Counted from the stretch's first letter, positions 31,201 to 40,878 are shown. The stretch: 64,000 bases of DNA from Proteromonas lacertae (GCA_002245135.1 NGBS01000322.1:1-64000); one strand, 5' to 3'. The notes: generated by a model from the sequence alone, not told the origin. Made by a program: numbers and translations.

Positions 31201-32472
31201 CTAGATAGAGTTGAAGTTAGTTGCCTCCTTGATGGGCAGGTTCCTTCCGAGGATATTGAATAGGAAGTAGATTGCAAAGTAACCACAAGTGTCGGTGTTG
31301 ACCTTCTGGTTCTTGATTCGATTGATCTTGAGTTGATACTTATCCTCAGGATTACCTTTAAGGTGTTGTATCTGCTGGATGAACCACGAATAGTTCTTAG
31401 GGTTCTCTCCAAAGCTATCATAGTAGTAGATTTGCCTTCGATTATCATCCACGACTAAGGCAACCCAATGCCCGATCGCATTCTCAGCACTTGTAGTTGC
31501 AAGGGTATTGAGAATGCATCCCCATCTATTTGTTCCTAAGACTCGAAGGTCTTGCTTAAGTTGATCCCATAAGAAGACTCCAGCGAATTGTCCATTGAAG
31601 TCACTGTACTCTTCCTTGATCAGCCTCTCGATATCGAAGTTGCTTAAGGCATCATCATGGCTAGCAACTTTACCTTCAGCAAAGTACTCATACTTATCCT
31701 CATGCTCCTTATCATCATCATCATCGATGATATCCGAGAGTGGCATCTCCAACATCGAGTTGATTTTCAGCTGTCTAAATAAAGGGTCTGTATCTGCATA
31801 CACTACCGGTTGTTGTTCTTGCTCTTGTCTACTAGGTAATAGGATTGGACTTTGAACTGCTGACTGGGCAATTGGTATTGAAGGAACGTAGGAGTTCACC
31901 TGGTCCTCCATTATCGAATAGCTGCCTCCTTGAACTTTACCTAGACCTTTGAAGCCATTGAAGAGATTCCCGATGATTCCTCCCATACCATTACCTAGTC
32001 CTCCTCCTACATTGAGTTCAATGATCTCGTTAACCATTGCATCGTTAAGTGTTGTATCGGGACCTTTGTACTGAGTCTCTAGCCATCGGAAGAAGTCATC
32101 GTTAGGAGTGTTGTTGTAATTGTCATTGAGTTTATCAACAGCCTTATCAATCAACTGAACTACTGGGTGGTTCTCATCATAGCCAGCGGCCTTAGCAAAA
32201 GACTTAAACTGTTCCTTGTTGCCTTGAACGAACTTAAGGAACTCTCCAGCTAATGTCTGATGATCTGTTTGAAACAACCTTCCTATACCTGGGATGGAAC
32301 GTAGGAGACTTCCTACGATAGGGATCTGTCCTATTCTACTTCCGAAGGTTGAGATTAATCCAACCATTCCAAGGATGGCTCCGATGGCACCTCCTATCTT
32401 CATTCCACGGTCTGTTATTCCTGATTGATTCTGGGTAAGTGAGTTACTAGTATTCCCAAAGGTGTTGATCAT
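31201..32472 (-). CDS. Polinton adenovirus-type cysteine protease with long N-terminal domain
   Basis: This is the maturation protease that processes capsid proteins in Polintons and adenoviruses (Ulp1/C5-like). The C-terminal ~190 residues carry the catalytic set: GHWVALVVD (His), YYYDSFGENP (Asp), RIKNQKV (Gln) and NTDTCGYFAIYFL (Cys). The N-terminal ~230 residues are unusual: a Gly/Ile-rich hydrophobic stretch (IGGAIGAILGMVGLISTFGS), a helical middle, another Gly-rich segment (NVGGGLGNGMGGIIG), and an acidic DDDDDKEHED linker. That part may be a membrane-active minor virion protein fused to the protease. The frame looks whole. Confidence 0.8.
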   Translation of the reverse strand: MINTFGNTSNSLTQNQSGITDRGMKIGGAIGAILGMVGLISTFGSRIGQIPIVGSLLRSIPGIGRLFQTDHQTLAGEFLKFVQGNKEQFKSFAKAAGYDENHPVVQLIDKAVDKLNDNYNNTPNDDFFRWLETQYKGPDTTLNDAMVNEIIELNVGGGLGNGMGGIIGNLFNGFKGLGKVQGGSYSIMEDQVNSYVPSIPIAQSAVQSPILLPSRQEQEQQPVVYADTDPLFRQLKINSMLEMPLSDIIDDDDDKEHEDKYEYFAEGKVASHDDALSNFDIERLIKEEYSDFNGQFAGVFLWDQLKQDLRVLGTNRWGCILNTLATTSAENAIGHWVALVVDDNRRQIYYYDSFGENPKNYSWFIQQIQHLKGNPEDKYQLKINRIKNQKVNTDTCGYFAIYFLFNILGRNLPIKEATNFNSI

Positions 32473-32789
32473 CCTGGAGACATCTTGTTGTTTTACGTTT
32501 GTCTTTAAGCTTCTTGAGTATCTCAGGATGCTGCTTAAGCATTGCTTTGGTTCTAGCCATTGAAATTCCCTTTAAGAAAATGCCTTATACAATCTCCTAG
32601 TATTTACTTTCCCGAGTGATTCTTACTATGGAATATCTCTTGTCCGATAACATCAGTAGCCGATCCTTGTTGATCTCCAACCTCACTTGTCTAGTCGATA
32701 GTTACCAAGAGTGCACTGGAGCTTCATGGAACTTTACTTCCTTTGATTTTGTCACCATCCTTTCATCCGTACTACAAAACAAAACATCA

Positions 32790-33265
32790 CTGTGAAGACT
32801 GATGGAAGCAGCAACAATAGTATGATCGATATGATTATCAACTATGGGATGACCGTCTTGTTAGCAATTGTCCTTACAGGTGTTGGCTATATCCTTAAGA
32901 AGCTAGGAGTGATCAAGAACATGTCCGACATCACTGAGATCAAGAACATGGTATTAACTTAACGAAGGCAAAGTACTGTCCTTGAGAGTGACTTAGAGGA
33001 TATCAAGAAGACTTTACTGGGTAATTCTGTAAGAAGTAGTGGTAACTCTCCTAGCAATGGAGCTCCGATGATGTTGCTAGGCTCTTCAACTTCAACCATT
33101 GACAGTACTACTTCTCCTATCATTCCAGAGACAATCCCTGAGGGAACTGATGTTGAGTCCCTTGAAATAAGCATCAGTGATAATGAGTCCGGCAAAGTAC
33201 TTCCCAAGAAGATTGATATCTCCGATGGAAACTTACTTGACCCCAGCAATAGCATAGAATTCTAG
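32790..33265 (+). pseudogene. Small membrane protein, Polinton accessory
   Basis: On the plus strand, opposite to its neighbours, a short frame encodes a polar lead (TVKTDGSSNNSMIDMIINYG), a membrane helix (MTVLLAIVLTGVGYILKKLG) and a helical tail. A Ser/Thr/Pro-rich, then acidic, region follows (STSTIDSTTSPIIPE). It is interrupted about once. The design of one helix and a polar tail resembles the gene at 20818-21087. Its location between protease and integrase is specific to element A. Function is unknown. Confidence 0.35.
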
Positions 33266-33281
33266 CTTAAGTCCTTTAATT

Positions 33282-33812
33282 TTATCGTATATTGTATCTC
33301 TTGATGACCTTACGGTTCCTTGTTATACCAGCATCTTCATTTACCTTGAGGAGTTCATTTGGCTTATAGCACTTATCGGAGATGTCCTTGACCGGATTCA
33401 TGTTAACATCTCCGAGTATAAAGGAGTAGGTGTTCTTTGCGATGATCCGATAGATGACGTCGGAGTAGAATAAGGCCTTCTCTATCTTGCTTACTCGACC
33501 TTCCTTAGCTCTTACGAAGTACCAGTAGAAGTACTGCTGGTCATCTTCTTTGTAGAAGACTTCATTGGGAATGAACCAGGATAAGGATGCCTTCGGTTTA
33601 TTGTTGTACTGATCAACGACTTCATCGATAAGTAGGTTGAATTGTCTTACATTCAGAGCTCCTCGGGAGTGGAAGTCAACATCAGCTATTCTCTTGCAAA
33701 GCAATCTCTTGACCTCAGAGACTGAATGATCAAGGAAGCTCATTACATGATGCTCATCTACGTCCTTAACGATGTACTGTATCTGGTGTTGTATAAGCTC
33801 CTCTTGAAACAA
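33282..33812 (-). pseudogene. Polinton integrase, C-terminal part, element A
   Basis: The frame covers the end of the retroviral-type catalytic core and the C-terminal domain: FLDHSVSEVKRLLCKR corresponds to ILDRCVRTIKDMFYRK of the integrase at 2187, and VVDQYNNKPKASLSWFIPNE to VVDDYNAKPHSALNNLTPNE. A beta-rich C-terminal part (VIYRIIAKNTYSFILGDVNM) follows, as expected for the DNA-binding end. The N-terminal catalytic strands are not present in this frame. It is the gene nearest the right end of element A, the usual place for a Polinton integrase. Truncated fossil. Confidence 0.7.
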
Positions 33813-33964
33813 GTTGCATAAGAAGGCTCCTTCCTTGTCTGTTAAGATCGTTGATACATTGCGGCTATGTCAAGACTATCCTCGTTGGAGTATTGATGAG
33901 TGTTGGGATTGTAGGTATGGATAGGCATCTTACTTTGACCTTGGAATTAACAAACTGGAATGCC

Positions 33965-34532
33965 ATTCTTGGAGCTTCCTAAACGTAGAAACCCCGTAGT
34001 TTCTACGATCTAGCAGTCTCATTTTTCCCGGACAATTGTTGAGCATTGGAACACTTTACCTAGTTAAATTATAAGGTCATTGTAACTTACCTCTAGGAAG
34101 CTCCCGAGATTGCTAATCATTATCTTTAAGGGCCCTTGAGAAATCCACAACTAGCTAGAACCTCCCGGAGTTACCATTTGGTAACTTGTTAACAATTGTT
34201 AACTTGTTACCAATTGGTAACAAGTTAACAATTGTAAACTCCCTGTTCCACGATTGGTTTCCACGGTTCAATTAAAAGCCCTTACAAGGTCACCAGCGTA
34301 GCAAGGAGAGTCAAGAGCGTGATTAGAATCATCACCTCGAGGTAACCAACACTTCTAGATAGCTTCCAGGAGTAACCGTAGGGAAGAAGACCCTGTTGAG
34401 AAGTAGACCCTGTTAGGAGGAATCCCGTAGGAACCTTACGTAAATGGGACTCTGTGACATTGTCACAGAGTTCTAACGAGTGTTCTAGGGGTCTGTCCCC
34501 TTCTAGATTCAGAGTTGACCTTTACGGGAGCT
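33965..34532. repeat. Right inverted arm of element A
   Basis: About 500 bases of gene-free, GC-richer DNA end at the element edge. The segment 33970-34466 reappears inverted at 39164-39610 at the start of element B with few differences. It includes CGTAGAAACCCCGTAGTTTC, TCATTTTTCCCGGACAATTG, GTTAACTTGTTACCAATTGG and CCTCGAGGTAACCAAC. Internal small palindromes (GTTAACAATTGTTAAC, ACTCTGTGACATTGTCACAG) could fold. Only the outer ~100 bases also match the left end of element A. Confidence 0.85.
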
Positions 34533-35044
34533 TCATCGATGCATAAAAATATTAAGTATAGTAAATACTCAAATACAAATAAACATAATCAACAATTATA
34601 ACAATGATTTGTTTTCAAATTATTTCACCACTCGACTCTTCTGTAATTTGAATCTCACATCAAATAATCTCATATCCTCTTTTATTCTCAAATTATATAT
34701 GTATGTTTTTATTATTACATTCTGTGTTATATATAATAACATTACTGTTGAAATAATCCAATGAGCAAATTTGTGAGAACTTTAACATCTTCAAATATTT
34801 TATTTTATTTATATTTAATGTTTTAAGTATTGTGCCATTTTATTTAGATTCTACAACTGAATCTACTTAATTAACAAATACTTTTGTACTAGCTGGCAAA
34901 AGTGAAATTAATTCATTTAGAAATTTAGTCGTTACATAATTCATTTTTCTCTCCTTTTTCATAGAATATACTATGAATGCGAAGTTTATCTTTCATTTTG
35001 TTATATATACACTGCAAAATAAACTACACTTATTTTTCATTTAT
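34533..35044. other. AT-rich gap without a gene
   Basis: Composition drops sharply to AT-rich just past element A. The segment holds no convincing frame, no repeat found elsewhere in the window and no recognised RNA gene. It may be the gene-free edge of the AT-rich Polinton piece that follows, or host spacer DNA. Confidence 0.45.
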
Positions 35045-35722
35045 CTATAAAATTACAACCCAAAACAACAACTGCACGAGAAAAACGAAAAATTCGATAT
35101 ATAAAAATCGATATATACGGGTTTGACTGTAACTCATATAACATTCATCACGTGCGATATCATTAATGCTATCAAGAGATAGATTGCTATTACTATTACT
35201 TTCTCTATTATTTAGAGAATAAAGTGTATTATAATTACTATTTATTACTTTTGATGTGTTTTTAATAAGTGTCTTAGATGGGATTATCTTCTTGACTTGT
35301 TCATTTAGATTAATTATCTTCTTTAATTGTTGTTGAATGTTTTGTTGGTTTTCTATAATCCTTTTTTGACCCATAGTCCTCTTCTCTTTGTTATTATAAC
35401 TTCTAATGAATGATGATGATGAGAATGGAGGTAAATTGTTCTCATCTATTGCGAATTCTTTACTTAAGTCTCTAAACCATAAGCCTTTTTTAAGCCTTTC
35501 TTTTACATCGCATTGATACTCTGGATCAATGTATTGTAGTATATATCTAATTTCGTTGTATGTGAGTTCAGACTTCATACCAGAGATGTAATTATAAAGT
35601 TTAGTTCGAGTGGGAGATCTAATTTTACCATCATTTCTGAAACATCGCATTATTATATGCTTATCTAAGTTATTCAAACATAGATTAACCTTTTTAGATT
35701 GCTTAGAATTTTCTACGCTCAT
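35045..35722 (-). CDS. Unrecognised helical protein, AT-rich Polinton piece
   Basis: From the ATG near 35722 (MSVENSKQSKKVNLCLNNLD) the frame encodes about 225 residues. The first ~95 are a compact helical domain (MRCFRNDGKIRSPTRTKLYN, EIRYILQYIDPEYQCDVKER). A basic coiled-coil-like region (ENQQNIQQQLKKIINLNEQ) and an Asn/Ser-rich stretch follow. The end is hydrophobic (FLYIEFFVFLVQLLFWVVIL) and would make a tail anchor. It is divergent from the penton gene 73 bases away. The N-terminal domain could bind DNA, but I recognise no family. Confidence 0.4.
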   Translation of the reverse strand: MSVENSKQSKKVNLCLNNLDKHIIMRCFRNDGKIRSPTRTKLYNYISGMKSELTYNEIRYILQYIDPEYQCDVKERLKKGLWFRDLSKEFAIDENNLPPFSSSSFIRSYNNKEKRTMGQKRIIENQQNIQQQLKKIINLNEQVKKIIPSKTLIKNTSKVINSNYNTLYSLNNRESNSNSNLSLDSINDIARDECYMSYSQTRIYRFLYIEFFVFLVQLLFWVVIL

Positions 35723-35830
35723 TGTATAAACAGAAATTAAAAATATTAAATTGTGCAAAAATACTTATAATATTAATAATGCTTATTTTGCTTATTTCTT
35801 CAATTTCAGTTACACACTTATAAAAAACAA

Positions 35831-36700
35831 ATGATTTTTTATGAATATCGTACTTATTACCTTAATTCTGATATGGTATCTTCTGCTAATCAGTTTTCTA
35901 CTAAGTATAAAAAAGTTTTGCATTCACCTGCATTCGATGAAGATTATTCTGACATTTCATTGAAAGACTTTGTTATTCCTAATAGTTTTCCTACTATACA
36001 AGAGGATACTAATGACACTTTCAGTATATCCATAGATTTACATGTTAATCCAAGTTATGAATCTTATAAATTTGATAGAGATGAATTATATAAAGGAGTT
36101 AAAATACCAGAAGGTTTTTATACTCAAGATCAAATACTTAAGATTATTAACAATGTATTCAAAGATATTACATTAAAAGATTTTATGCCTTATAATGAAG
36201 AAGTATTATCAGAGGATGATAAGAATATGCAAATGTTTATAGGTGATGTATTTGAAATAGATGATAAAGATGATTTTCAAACTAATCACTTACAAATAGT
36301 TGGTAAAACAACAGTCTTATATGATCCTGTTAGAAGTAGTGGTAAATATAGTTATCCAATATGTTGGATTAAAACTATTAAAATAGTTACTAAAGATTTA
36401 GCATATAAATATTTTGGTAAATCAACGAAAGGTTATTTTGATTGTTATAATCCAGAAGGTAATATTAAATTTGAATCAGGTATGATTAAAGATAATAAAG
36501 AAAGATATATTGAAAGACAATTACCATTAGTTCAATTACCTTTCAGACCTACTTTAATATGGGTTACTTCCATTACTATTAGAATGGATATAGTAAATAT
36601 AGATCAAGATAGCCATGTTTTAGATACTATTCCAATAAAAAATCCTGAATCAAGTTTAATCATTTATCAGAATTATGATATTTTTAATACTAGCAAATAG
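35831..36700 (+). CDS. Polinton minor capsid (penton, single jelly-roll), AT-rich lineage
   Basis: The protein matches the gene at 43336-44298 through its length in the same order: a start with polar strands and ISLKDFVIPNSFPTIQEDTN (KYASIPNSFYVVQEGVN there), a 'Y-x-F-x-G' segment (LAYKYFGKSTKGY versus AYRFLGMGDTQYV), and PTLIWVTSITIRMDIVNIDQ followed by DSHVLDTIP. Polintons encode a penton-like single jelly-roll minor capsid beside the major capsid, as here (major capsid 148 bases downstream). About 30 codons of similar C-terminal sequence lie just past the stop. Confidence 0.65.
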   Translation: MIFYEYRTYYLNSDMVSSANQFSTKYKKVLHSPAFDEDYSDISLKDFVIPNSFPTIQEDTNDTFSISIDLHVNPSYESYKFDRDELYKGVKIPEGFYTQDQILKIINNVFKDITLKDFMPYNEEVLSEDDKNMQMFIGDVFEIDDKDDFQTNHLQIVGKTTVLYDPVRSSGKYSYPICWIKTIKIVTKDLAYKYFGKSTKGYFDCYNPEGNIKFESGMIKDNKERYIERQLPLVQLPFRPTLIWVTSITIRMDIVNIDQDSHVLDTIPIKNPESSLIIYQNYDIFNTSK

Positions 36701-36847
36701 TTTAATAATACTTATAGTAATGGTCAGATCATTTTGCAGATTACACAGCAAAATGGTTATGAGTTGAATTTAGATAATATAGAGTTTTGTATGAGTATTG
36801 TTGTTTTTAAAAGAACTTAATTAATTTCTTTTTAATCTATTATTTCT

Positions 36848-38284
36848 TTGCTTAATATGTCTTTATCTATTCCTAAAGAACAAAAACATGGTGTAGAGAC
36901 ACCTGTTATGCTTCCTTTTTATCAGTATGTAAAATTAAGTCCAGTTGGTTCAGCAAGTGATTGGACTATAAATGGAGATACATATACTCAAGAAAAAAAG
37001 TTTGAATTAAGCGGAGATAACATTATTAACTTGTCTAAGTCTTACATTCAGTATGATCTTGTTATTAGAACTACGCCAATTAAAAGTAGTGTAACAGGAT
37101 GGACTGGTGATAAAACTAGTGATAAAGATAGTTATCCTAATTTTATTAAAGGATTAAAAGATGGTTTTGGTATTGCTTCATTCAGAATATGCAATCAGAC
37201 AGGTACAGATTTAGTTAGAGTTGATGATAGTTATGAACCATATCGTATATTTATGGATGAAATTGTTCGTAAGACACCAGATCAGTATTATCAAGCAAAT
37301 TATTATGATGGCATACAGTTAAAATGGAATAATAATGTAAAAGATAAAGTTGTTCAAGATGAAGCTGAGTTTGTAATACCATATAATAAAAATATTAAAA
37401 TAGCAGATTCTGACAATAGTCATTATACATATGATAATGAGCCAGAATTTAGATTACATGTTAAAATACCTTTAGGAAGATTTTATAATACATTTGCTGC
37501 AATGAAAAGCGATGTATTCTTTGCAGAACGTATGTATATATGTATTAAATTCCAAACTATTGATAAATTTGGTCCATTTAAATCTTATGCTCTTAAAGGT
37601 GCTTATAAAACAGCTGACGATACTTTAGATAATGCATGTACTTTTAGCACACCAGAAGTTGTTGAAAATAACATAAAAATAGAAAATATGAGATTTTATG
37701 CATATTATAATAAGGATAGTCAATTCAATAACAATACTAAAAACTATTGTTTATCTAAACCAATACAATTCAATGATTTTAGATGTCATCAAGTTTCTTA
37801 TAGTTCTCCTAATGGAATATTCAATTATAGTTTTACATTGAATAGTTCTAATGGACCATTTTAAAGATTTATTATTTATAGACCATGGGATGAAGACGAT
37901 AGTAAATGGTTACGTATACCAGAAAATGCACAATTTAGATGGATGATAAACGACTTTGTTCATTAACCAGATTATGCTTTAATGCAATATTATGATAGTT
38001 ATATGATGGTACAAGATTATTTTAAAGACTCTTGGTATGATGTTTTCAGACAAGATAAAAGTTTCAATGAGAAATTTTTTGAAATTTTAAACTTTGGTTC
38101 AAGAGATTTAGATAATATTAAGAATCAAGCAGGTAGACCTTTAGCTGCTGATTTAAAAATTACTTTTGGAATTAGTTGTCCTGGAGATCTAGCATTTATA
38201 ACACATAGAATATATCATAAATTTTATATTATTACAGGTAGATTATGTACTATTAATGGAAGTGGTATTGTTAGTGTTGTTTAA
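36848..38284 (+). pseudogene. Polinton major capsid protein (double jelly-roll), AT-rich lineage
   Basis: The gene opens MSLSIPKEQKHGVETPVMLP, like the element B capsid (MSTQVIIPEEQQHAPIIPI). It carries IINLSKSYIQYDLVIR, CNQTGTDLVRVDDSYEPYR and HVKIPLGRFYNTFAAMKSDV, FFAERMYICIKF. The second half has GIFNYSFTLNSSNGPF, AQFRWMINDF, a MQYYDSYMMVQDYFKDSWY block and a C-terminal FYIITGRLCTINGSGIVSV that mirrors FYFITGRRAEITTSGIRCI in element A. It is broken about twice. With the penton upstream it forms a capsid module. Confidence 0.75.
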
Positions 38285-38286
38285 AT

Positions 38287-39163
38287 CAGGGTTGTATAAA
38301 TCGGTCATGACCGACGGAGAAAACCGATCGGTCGTAGGTCAATAAACAAATGCTGACCGACACCAGGCTGTAGTAACTATTAGCTGACCTCCTCCTAAAC
38401 ATGTGATATTAATAATATTATCTAACTGTACATATTGAATTCAAGCTCTATACATCATTCTATAAAATACCGAATTAACAGTCGGTCGATGCGCTTTTTT
38501 CTTTCTTCATAATTGAATCTAACCTTACCAATGAGTTATTCTATTGTGTTATATATGTAATATAAAGTACAGAATGATTATAAAAATTTGAAAGAAAAAA
38601 TGGCAAACTTTTAGCTTGACATTAATCATTTCTTAAAATTATCATAAATGTATCTAATATAATCTATCATTATATATTCTAGGAGTATAGTTTTACCAAT
38701 TGGAGCGGCTCGTGAAGTTATTGCCTTAAAAGAGGCAAATATGCTTAAACATCTTAATTTTAACTTTTACAAAACCTTTGGTATAATATGTTAAAGATAA
38801 AAAGCCTTGATGAATGCATTTGCAGTAAAAAGAAAGAGATTAATTATGCCAAATGAAGTACAAGAATATTTGCAATATGATATTCATTACAGCACCTCTG
38901 AAACCATTGGAAATATCTGGCTATCATTAAAGTCCAATTTTCCTAGGGTATACATACTTGCCAAGAACAGTTTAAACAGTCTAGCAATATCTTCAGAGCC
39001 AAAAAGAATATTTTCCGAGGCTGGACAAATAAGTAACTTATTCAAATCAAATTTATCATGTGATAGATTACAAATGAAACTGATGATTAGTAGAAATAAA
39101 TAAGAACATAATTATATAAAATACCTAATTATTGTTGAGTATTAAATTGTAATTCTTTATAAA
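38287..39163 (+). mobile_element. hAT DNA transposon, copy 2, truncated
   Basis: The copy starts CAGGGTTGTATAAATCGGTC immediately after the capsid stop codon and is the reverse complement of copy 1 (3385-4470) with few differences. It is cut at 39163, in mid-element, exactly where element B begins, so one terminal repeat and any target duplication are missing. The retained part includes the dimerisation-domain frame (38807-39103). The high identity of the copies implies recent activity or a recent segmental duplication. Confidence 0.9.
38807..39103 (+). pseudogene. hAT transposase C-terminal fragment, copy 2
   Basis: A 98-codon frame identical to the one at 3653-3949 except for one visible residue (Phe in ISNLFKSNLS). 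It carries the hAT dimerisation helix (ILAKNSLNSLAISSEPKRIF) and SEAGQISNL. It has no catalytic core. It lies inside the truncated hAT copy. Confidence 0.85.
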
Positions 39164-39610
39164 TGGGACTATGGCACAATGTCACAGAGTCCCATTTACG
39201 TAAGGTTCCTACGGGATTCCTCCTAACAGGGTCTTCTTCCCTACGGTTACTCCTGGAAGCTATCTAGAAGCGTTGGTTACCTCGAGGTGATGATTCTAAT
39301 CACGCTCTTGACTCTCCTTGCTACGCTGGTGACCTTGTAAGGGCTTTTAATTGAACCGTGGAAACCAATCGTGGAACAGGGAGTTTACAATTGTTAAAAA
39401 GTTACCAAAATGGTAACTCCGGGAGGTTCTAGCTAGTTGTGGATTTCTCAAGGGCCCTTAAAGATAATGATTAGCAATCTCGGGAGCTTCCTAGAGGTAA
39501 GTTACAATAACCTTATAATTCACCTAGGTAAAGTGTTCCAATGCTCAACAATTGTCCGGGAAAAATGAGACTGCTAGATCGTAGAAACTACGGGGGTTCT
39601 ACGTTCTGAA
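39164..39610. repeat. Left inverted arm of element B
   Basis: This is the inverse of 33970-34466. Shared landmarks include CGTAAGGTTCCTACGGGATT, CGAGGTGATGATTCTAATCA, CTTTTAATTGAACCGTGGAA and GGGCCCTTAAAGATAATGAT. Element A has an extra short AGGGTCTAC-type duplication and a longer GTTAAC/GTTACC palindromic tract. The two arms face away from their element interiors, toward each other, across 4.7 kb. Confidence 0.88.
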
Positions 39611-39693
39611 GAGCATGGAGGATGCTGAGAAGTCAACACTCCGAGAACTCCATAGTCGTACTTTTCTTGGAATCGCTGATAAGTAAAATTACC

Positions 39694-40308
39694 ATGGCTA
39701 GCAATATAGATTCTAGTAGTTTTGCGAAGCTTTCCAGGGATGAGTTAGAAGCATTGATCATCAAGGTCGAGAAGGAACAACAAGAGCTGAAAGAGCATAA
39801 GGAGAAGGCAAAGGGTAAGGCTTCGGAAGTAACTTCAAGGAAGCGTAAGTTCAATGATAAGTACTACATCCGATGCATCGATCAGGAGTCAGCTAAGGAA
39901 TGTCTCGCGCTTACCAAGGAGATGGAGGAGTACTTCAAAGAGATCACAGGCATGACTGATGAGGAAGCTTTCGTGATCAACAGCCAGGAGGAAATAATGA
40001 AGGCTGTGAAGATAAAGTCCATCGCTGATTACCTATTGAAGTCCTTGACCTTACAAGTACAATTCAAGGAGTCAGAGGATCGCAGCAAGACCTCATTCCC
40101 GATACTACCTTACAACTACGAGGTATTCTTAACTAAACGCAACCAAGGAAAAGCACTCAGCAAGAGGATGAAACTCAAGATGGAAGCAGCTGTTCATGAC
40201 AACTTACCAAGAGAAGACAACTCCCTTGATAGTAAACCCTCGGAAGAAGCAACAACCCAACAAGACAATTTATCAGAAGCAGAAGATGACTTTAACGAGG
40301 CCTTCTAA
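39694..40308 (+). CDS. Polinton accessory protein with N-terminal coiled coil
   Basis: I chose the ATG at 39694 (MASNIDSSSFAKLSRDELEA) because the sequence upstream is still the inverted arm. The first 45 residues form a Lys/Glu coiled coil. A basic RKRKFNDKYYIRC segment, a helical centre and a Ser/Glu-rich acidic tail follow. The frame appears whole. It is the first gene inside the left arm of element B. No family is recognised. Confidence 0.45.
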   Translation: MASNIDSSSFAKLSRDELEALIIKVEKEQQELKEHKEKAKGKASEVTSRKRKFNDKYYIRCIDQESAKECLALTKEMEEYFKEITGMTDEEAFVINSQEEIMKAVKIKSIADYLLKSLTLQVQFKESEDRSKTSFPILPYNYEVFLTKRNQGKALSKRMKLKMEAAVHDNLPREDNSLDSKPSEEATTQQDNLSEAEDDFNEAF

Positions 40309-40878
40309 TTAACAGTACTCCAGGACATAGAAGCAAGGATGAACTAACACCTTAAGTAATGTTTTCTCTTGGCTCTGTTGGACTGTTTGCTTAAAACACT
40401 TCATAAGACTGACAGAGGATAGCAGGCACTTGAAGTAATGATAGGAAGAGTCCTTAGAAGTCTCTTGCTCAATGTCCTCCATAGGTTGATCAGGACTGGT
40501 AAGTAGCTCCATCATGTTGAAGTCAAAGGAATCGTAGGAGAGTACCTGATGATCATACTCAATAACCTCAAGTAGATCCAAGGACATTGTAAGCACATCC
40601 TTCAAGGAGTTGATAAAGGACTGATGAAACATCCCTGGCCATTGCACCGGCCTTACATTATTCAACTCAACCTTGATGAAGCCATCGGAAGATGATCGAT
40701 CAAAGGAGTAAACACTCCCGTAAACAACAAAGCTAAAGAACATATTCAAGGTGTTCACGGTCTTCTCCTCCATACTGTTGATGAACTTACAAGGATAGTT
40801 ATCTCGGAGAAGTGTAGCAAGGTGATCATCGTCAGGTAAAGGACTAGAGGAAGTGTCGGGAGATTGATTGCAGCTCAT
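40309..40878 (-). CDS. Polinton accessory protein, unrecognised
   Basis: The 189-residue frame starts MSCNQSPDTSSSPLPDDDHL and ends exactly beside the stop of the convergent gene at 39694-40308. After a Ser/Pro/Asp-rich start come beta-like strands (MFFSFVVYGSVYSFDRSSSD) and helices (FINSLKDVLTMSLDLLEVIE). No motif is recognised. The lack of stops over 570 bases and the non-repetitive composition support a real gene. Confidence 0.4.
   Translation of the reverse strand: MSCNQSPDTSSSPLPDDDHLATLLRDNYPCKFINSMEEKTVNTLNMFFSFVVYGSVYSFDRSSSDGFIKVELNNVRPVQWPGMFHQSFINSLKDVLTMSLDLLEVIEYDHQVLSYDSFDFNMMELLTSPDQPMEDIEQETSKDSSYHYFKCLLSSVSLMKCFKQTVQQSQEKTLLKVLVHPCFYVLEYC

Larger units (their letters stand above)
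27207..34532 (-). mobile_element. Polinton element A, short form with inverted ends
   Basis: Both ends carry the same sequence inverted. The left begins AGCTCCCGTAAAGTTAACTC and the right, read inverted, AGCTCCCGTAAAGGTCAACT. Matching sequence continues for about 100 bases, including GACCCCTAGAACACT, and then diverges. From its right end inward the element carries integrase, a small membrane gene on the opposite strand, protease, major capsid, a small basic gene and packaging ATPase. Polymerase and penton are missing and the length is only about 7.3 kb against the usual 15-20 kb, so it is an internally deleted fossil with a few broken genes. TCATCG lies at the right edge and also near, but not flush with, the left edge. 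An exact target duplication is not proven. Confidence 0.8.
34533..38286 (+). mobile_element. AT-rich Polinton fragment with capsid genes
   Basis: This block lies between element A and the truncated hAT copy 2. It carries an unrecognised minus-strand gene, then penton and major capsid genes on the plus strand. Codon use is as AT-rich as the integrase and polymerase pieces at 2-10.8 kb, which lack capsid genes, so these could be separated parts of one lineage. I see no terminal inverted repeats. The right edge coincides with the hAT insertion at 38287, six bases after the capsid stop codon. The element is a fossil with a few breaks, confined to the capsid gene. Confidence 0.6.

Noticed and set aside
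27207-34532. A clean 6-bp target-site duplication for element A
   Set aside because: TCATCG is present at the right edge and near the left edge but is separated from the left terminus by about a dozen bases, so it is not a flush duplication.
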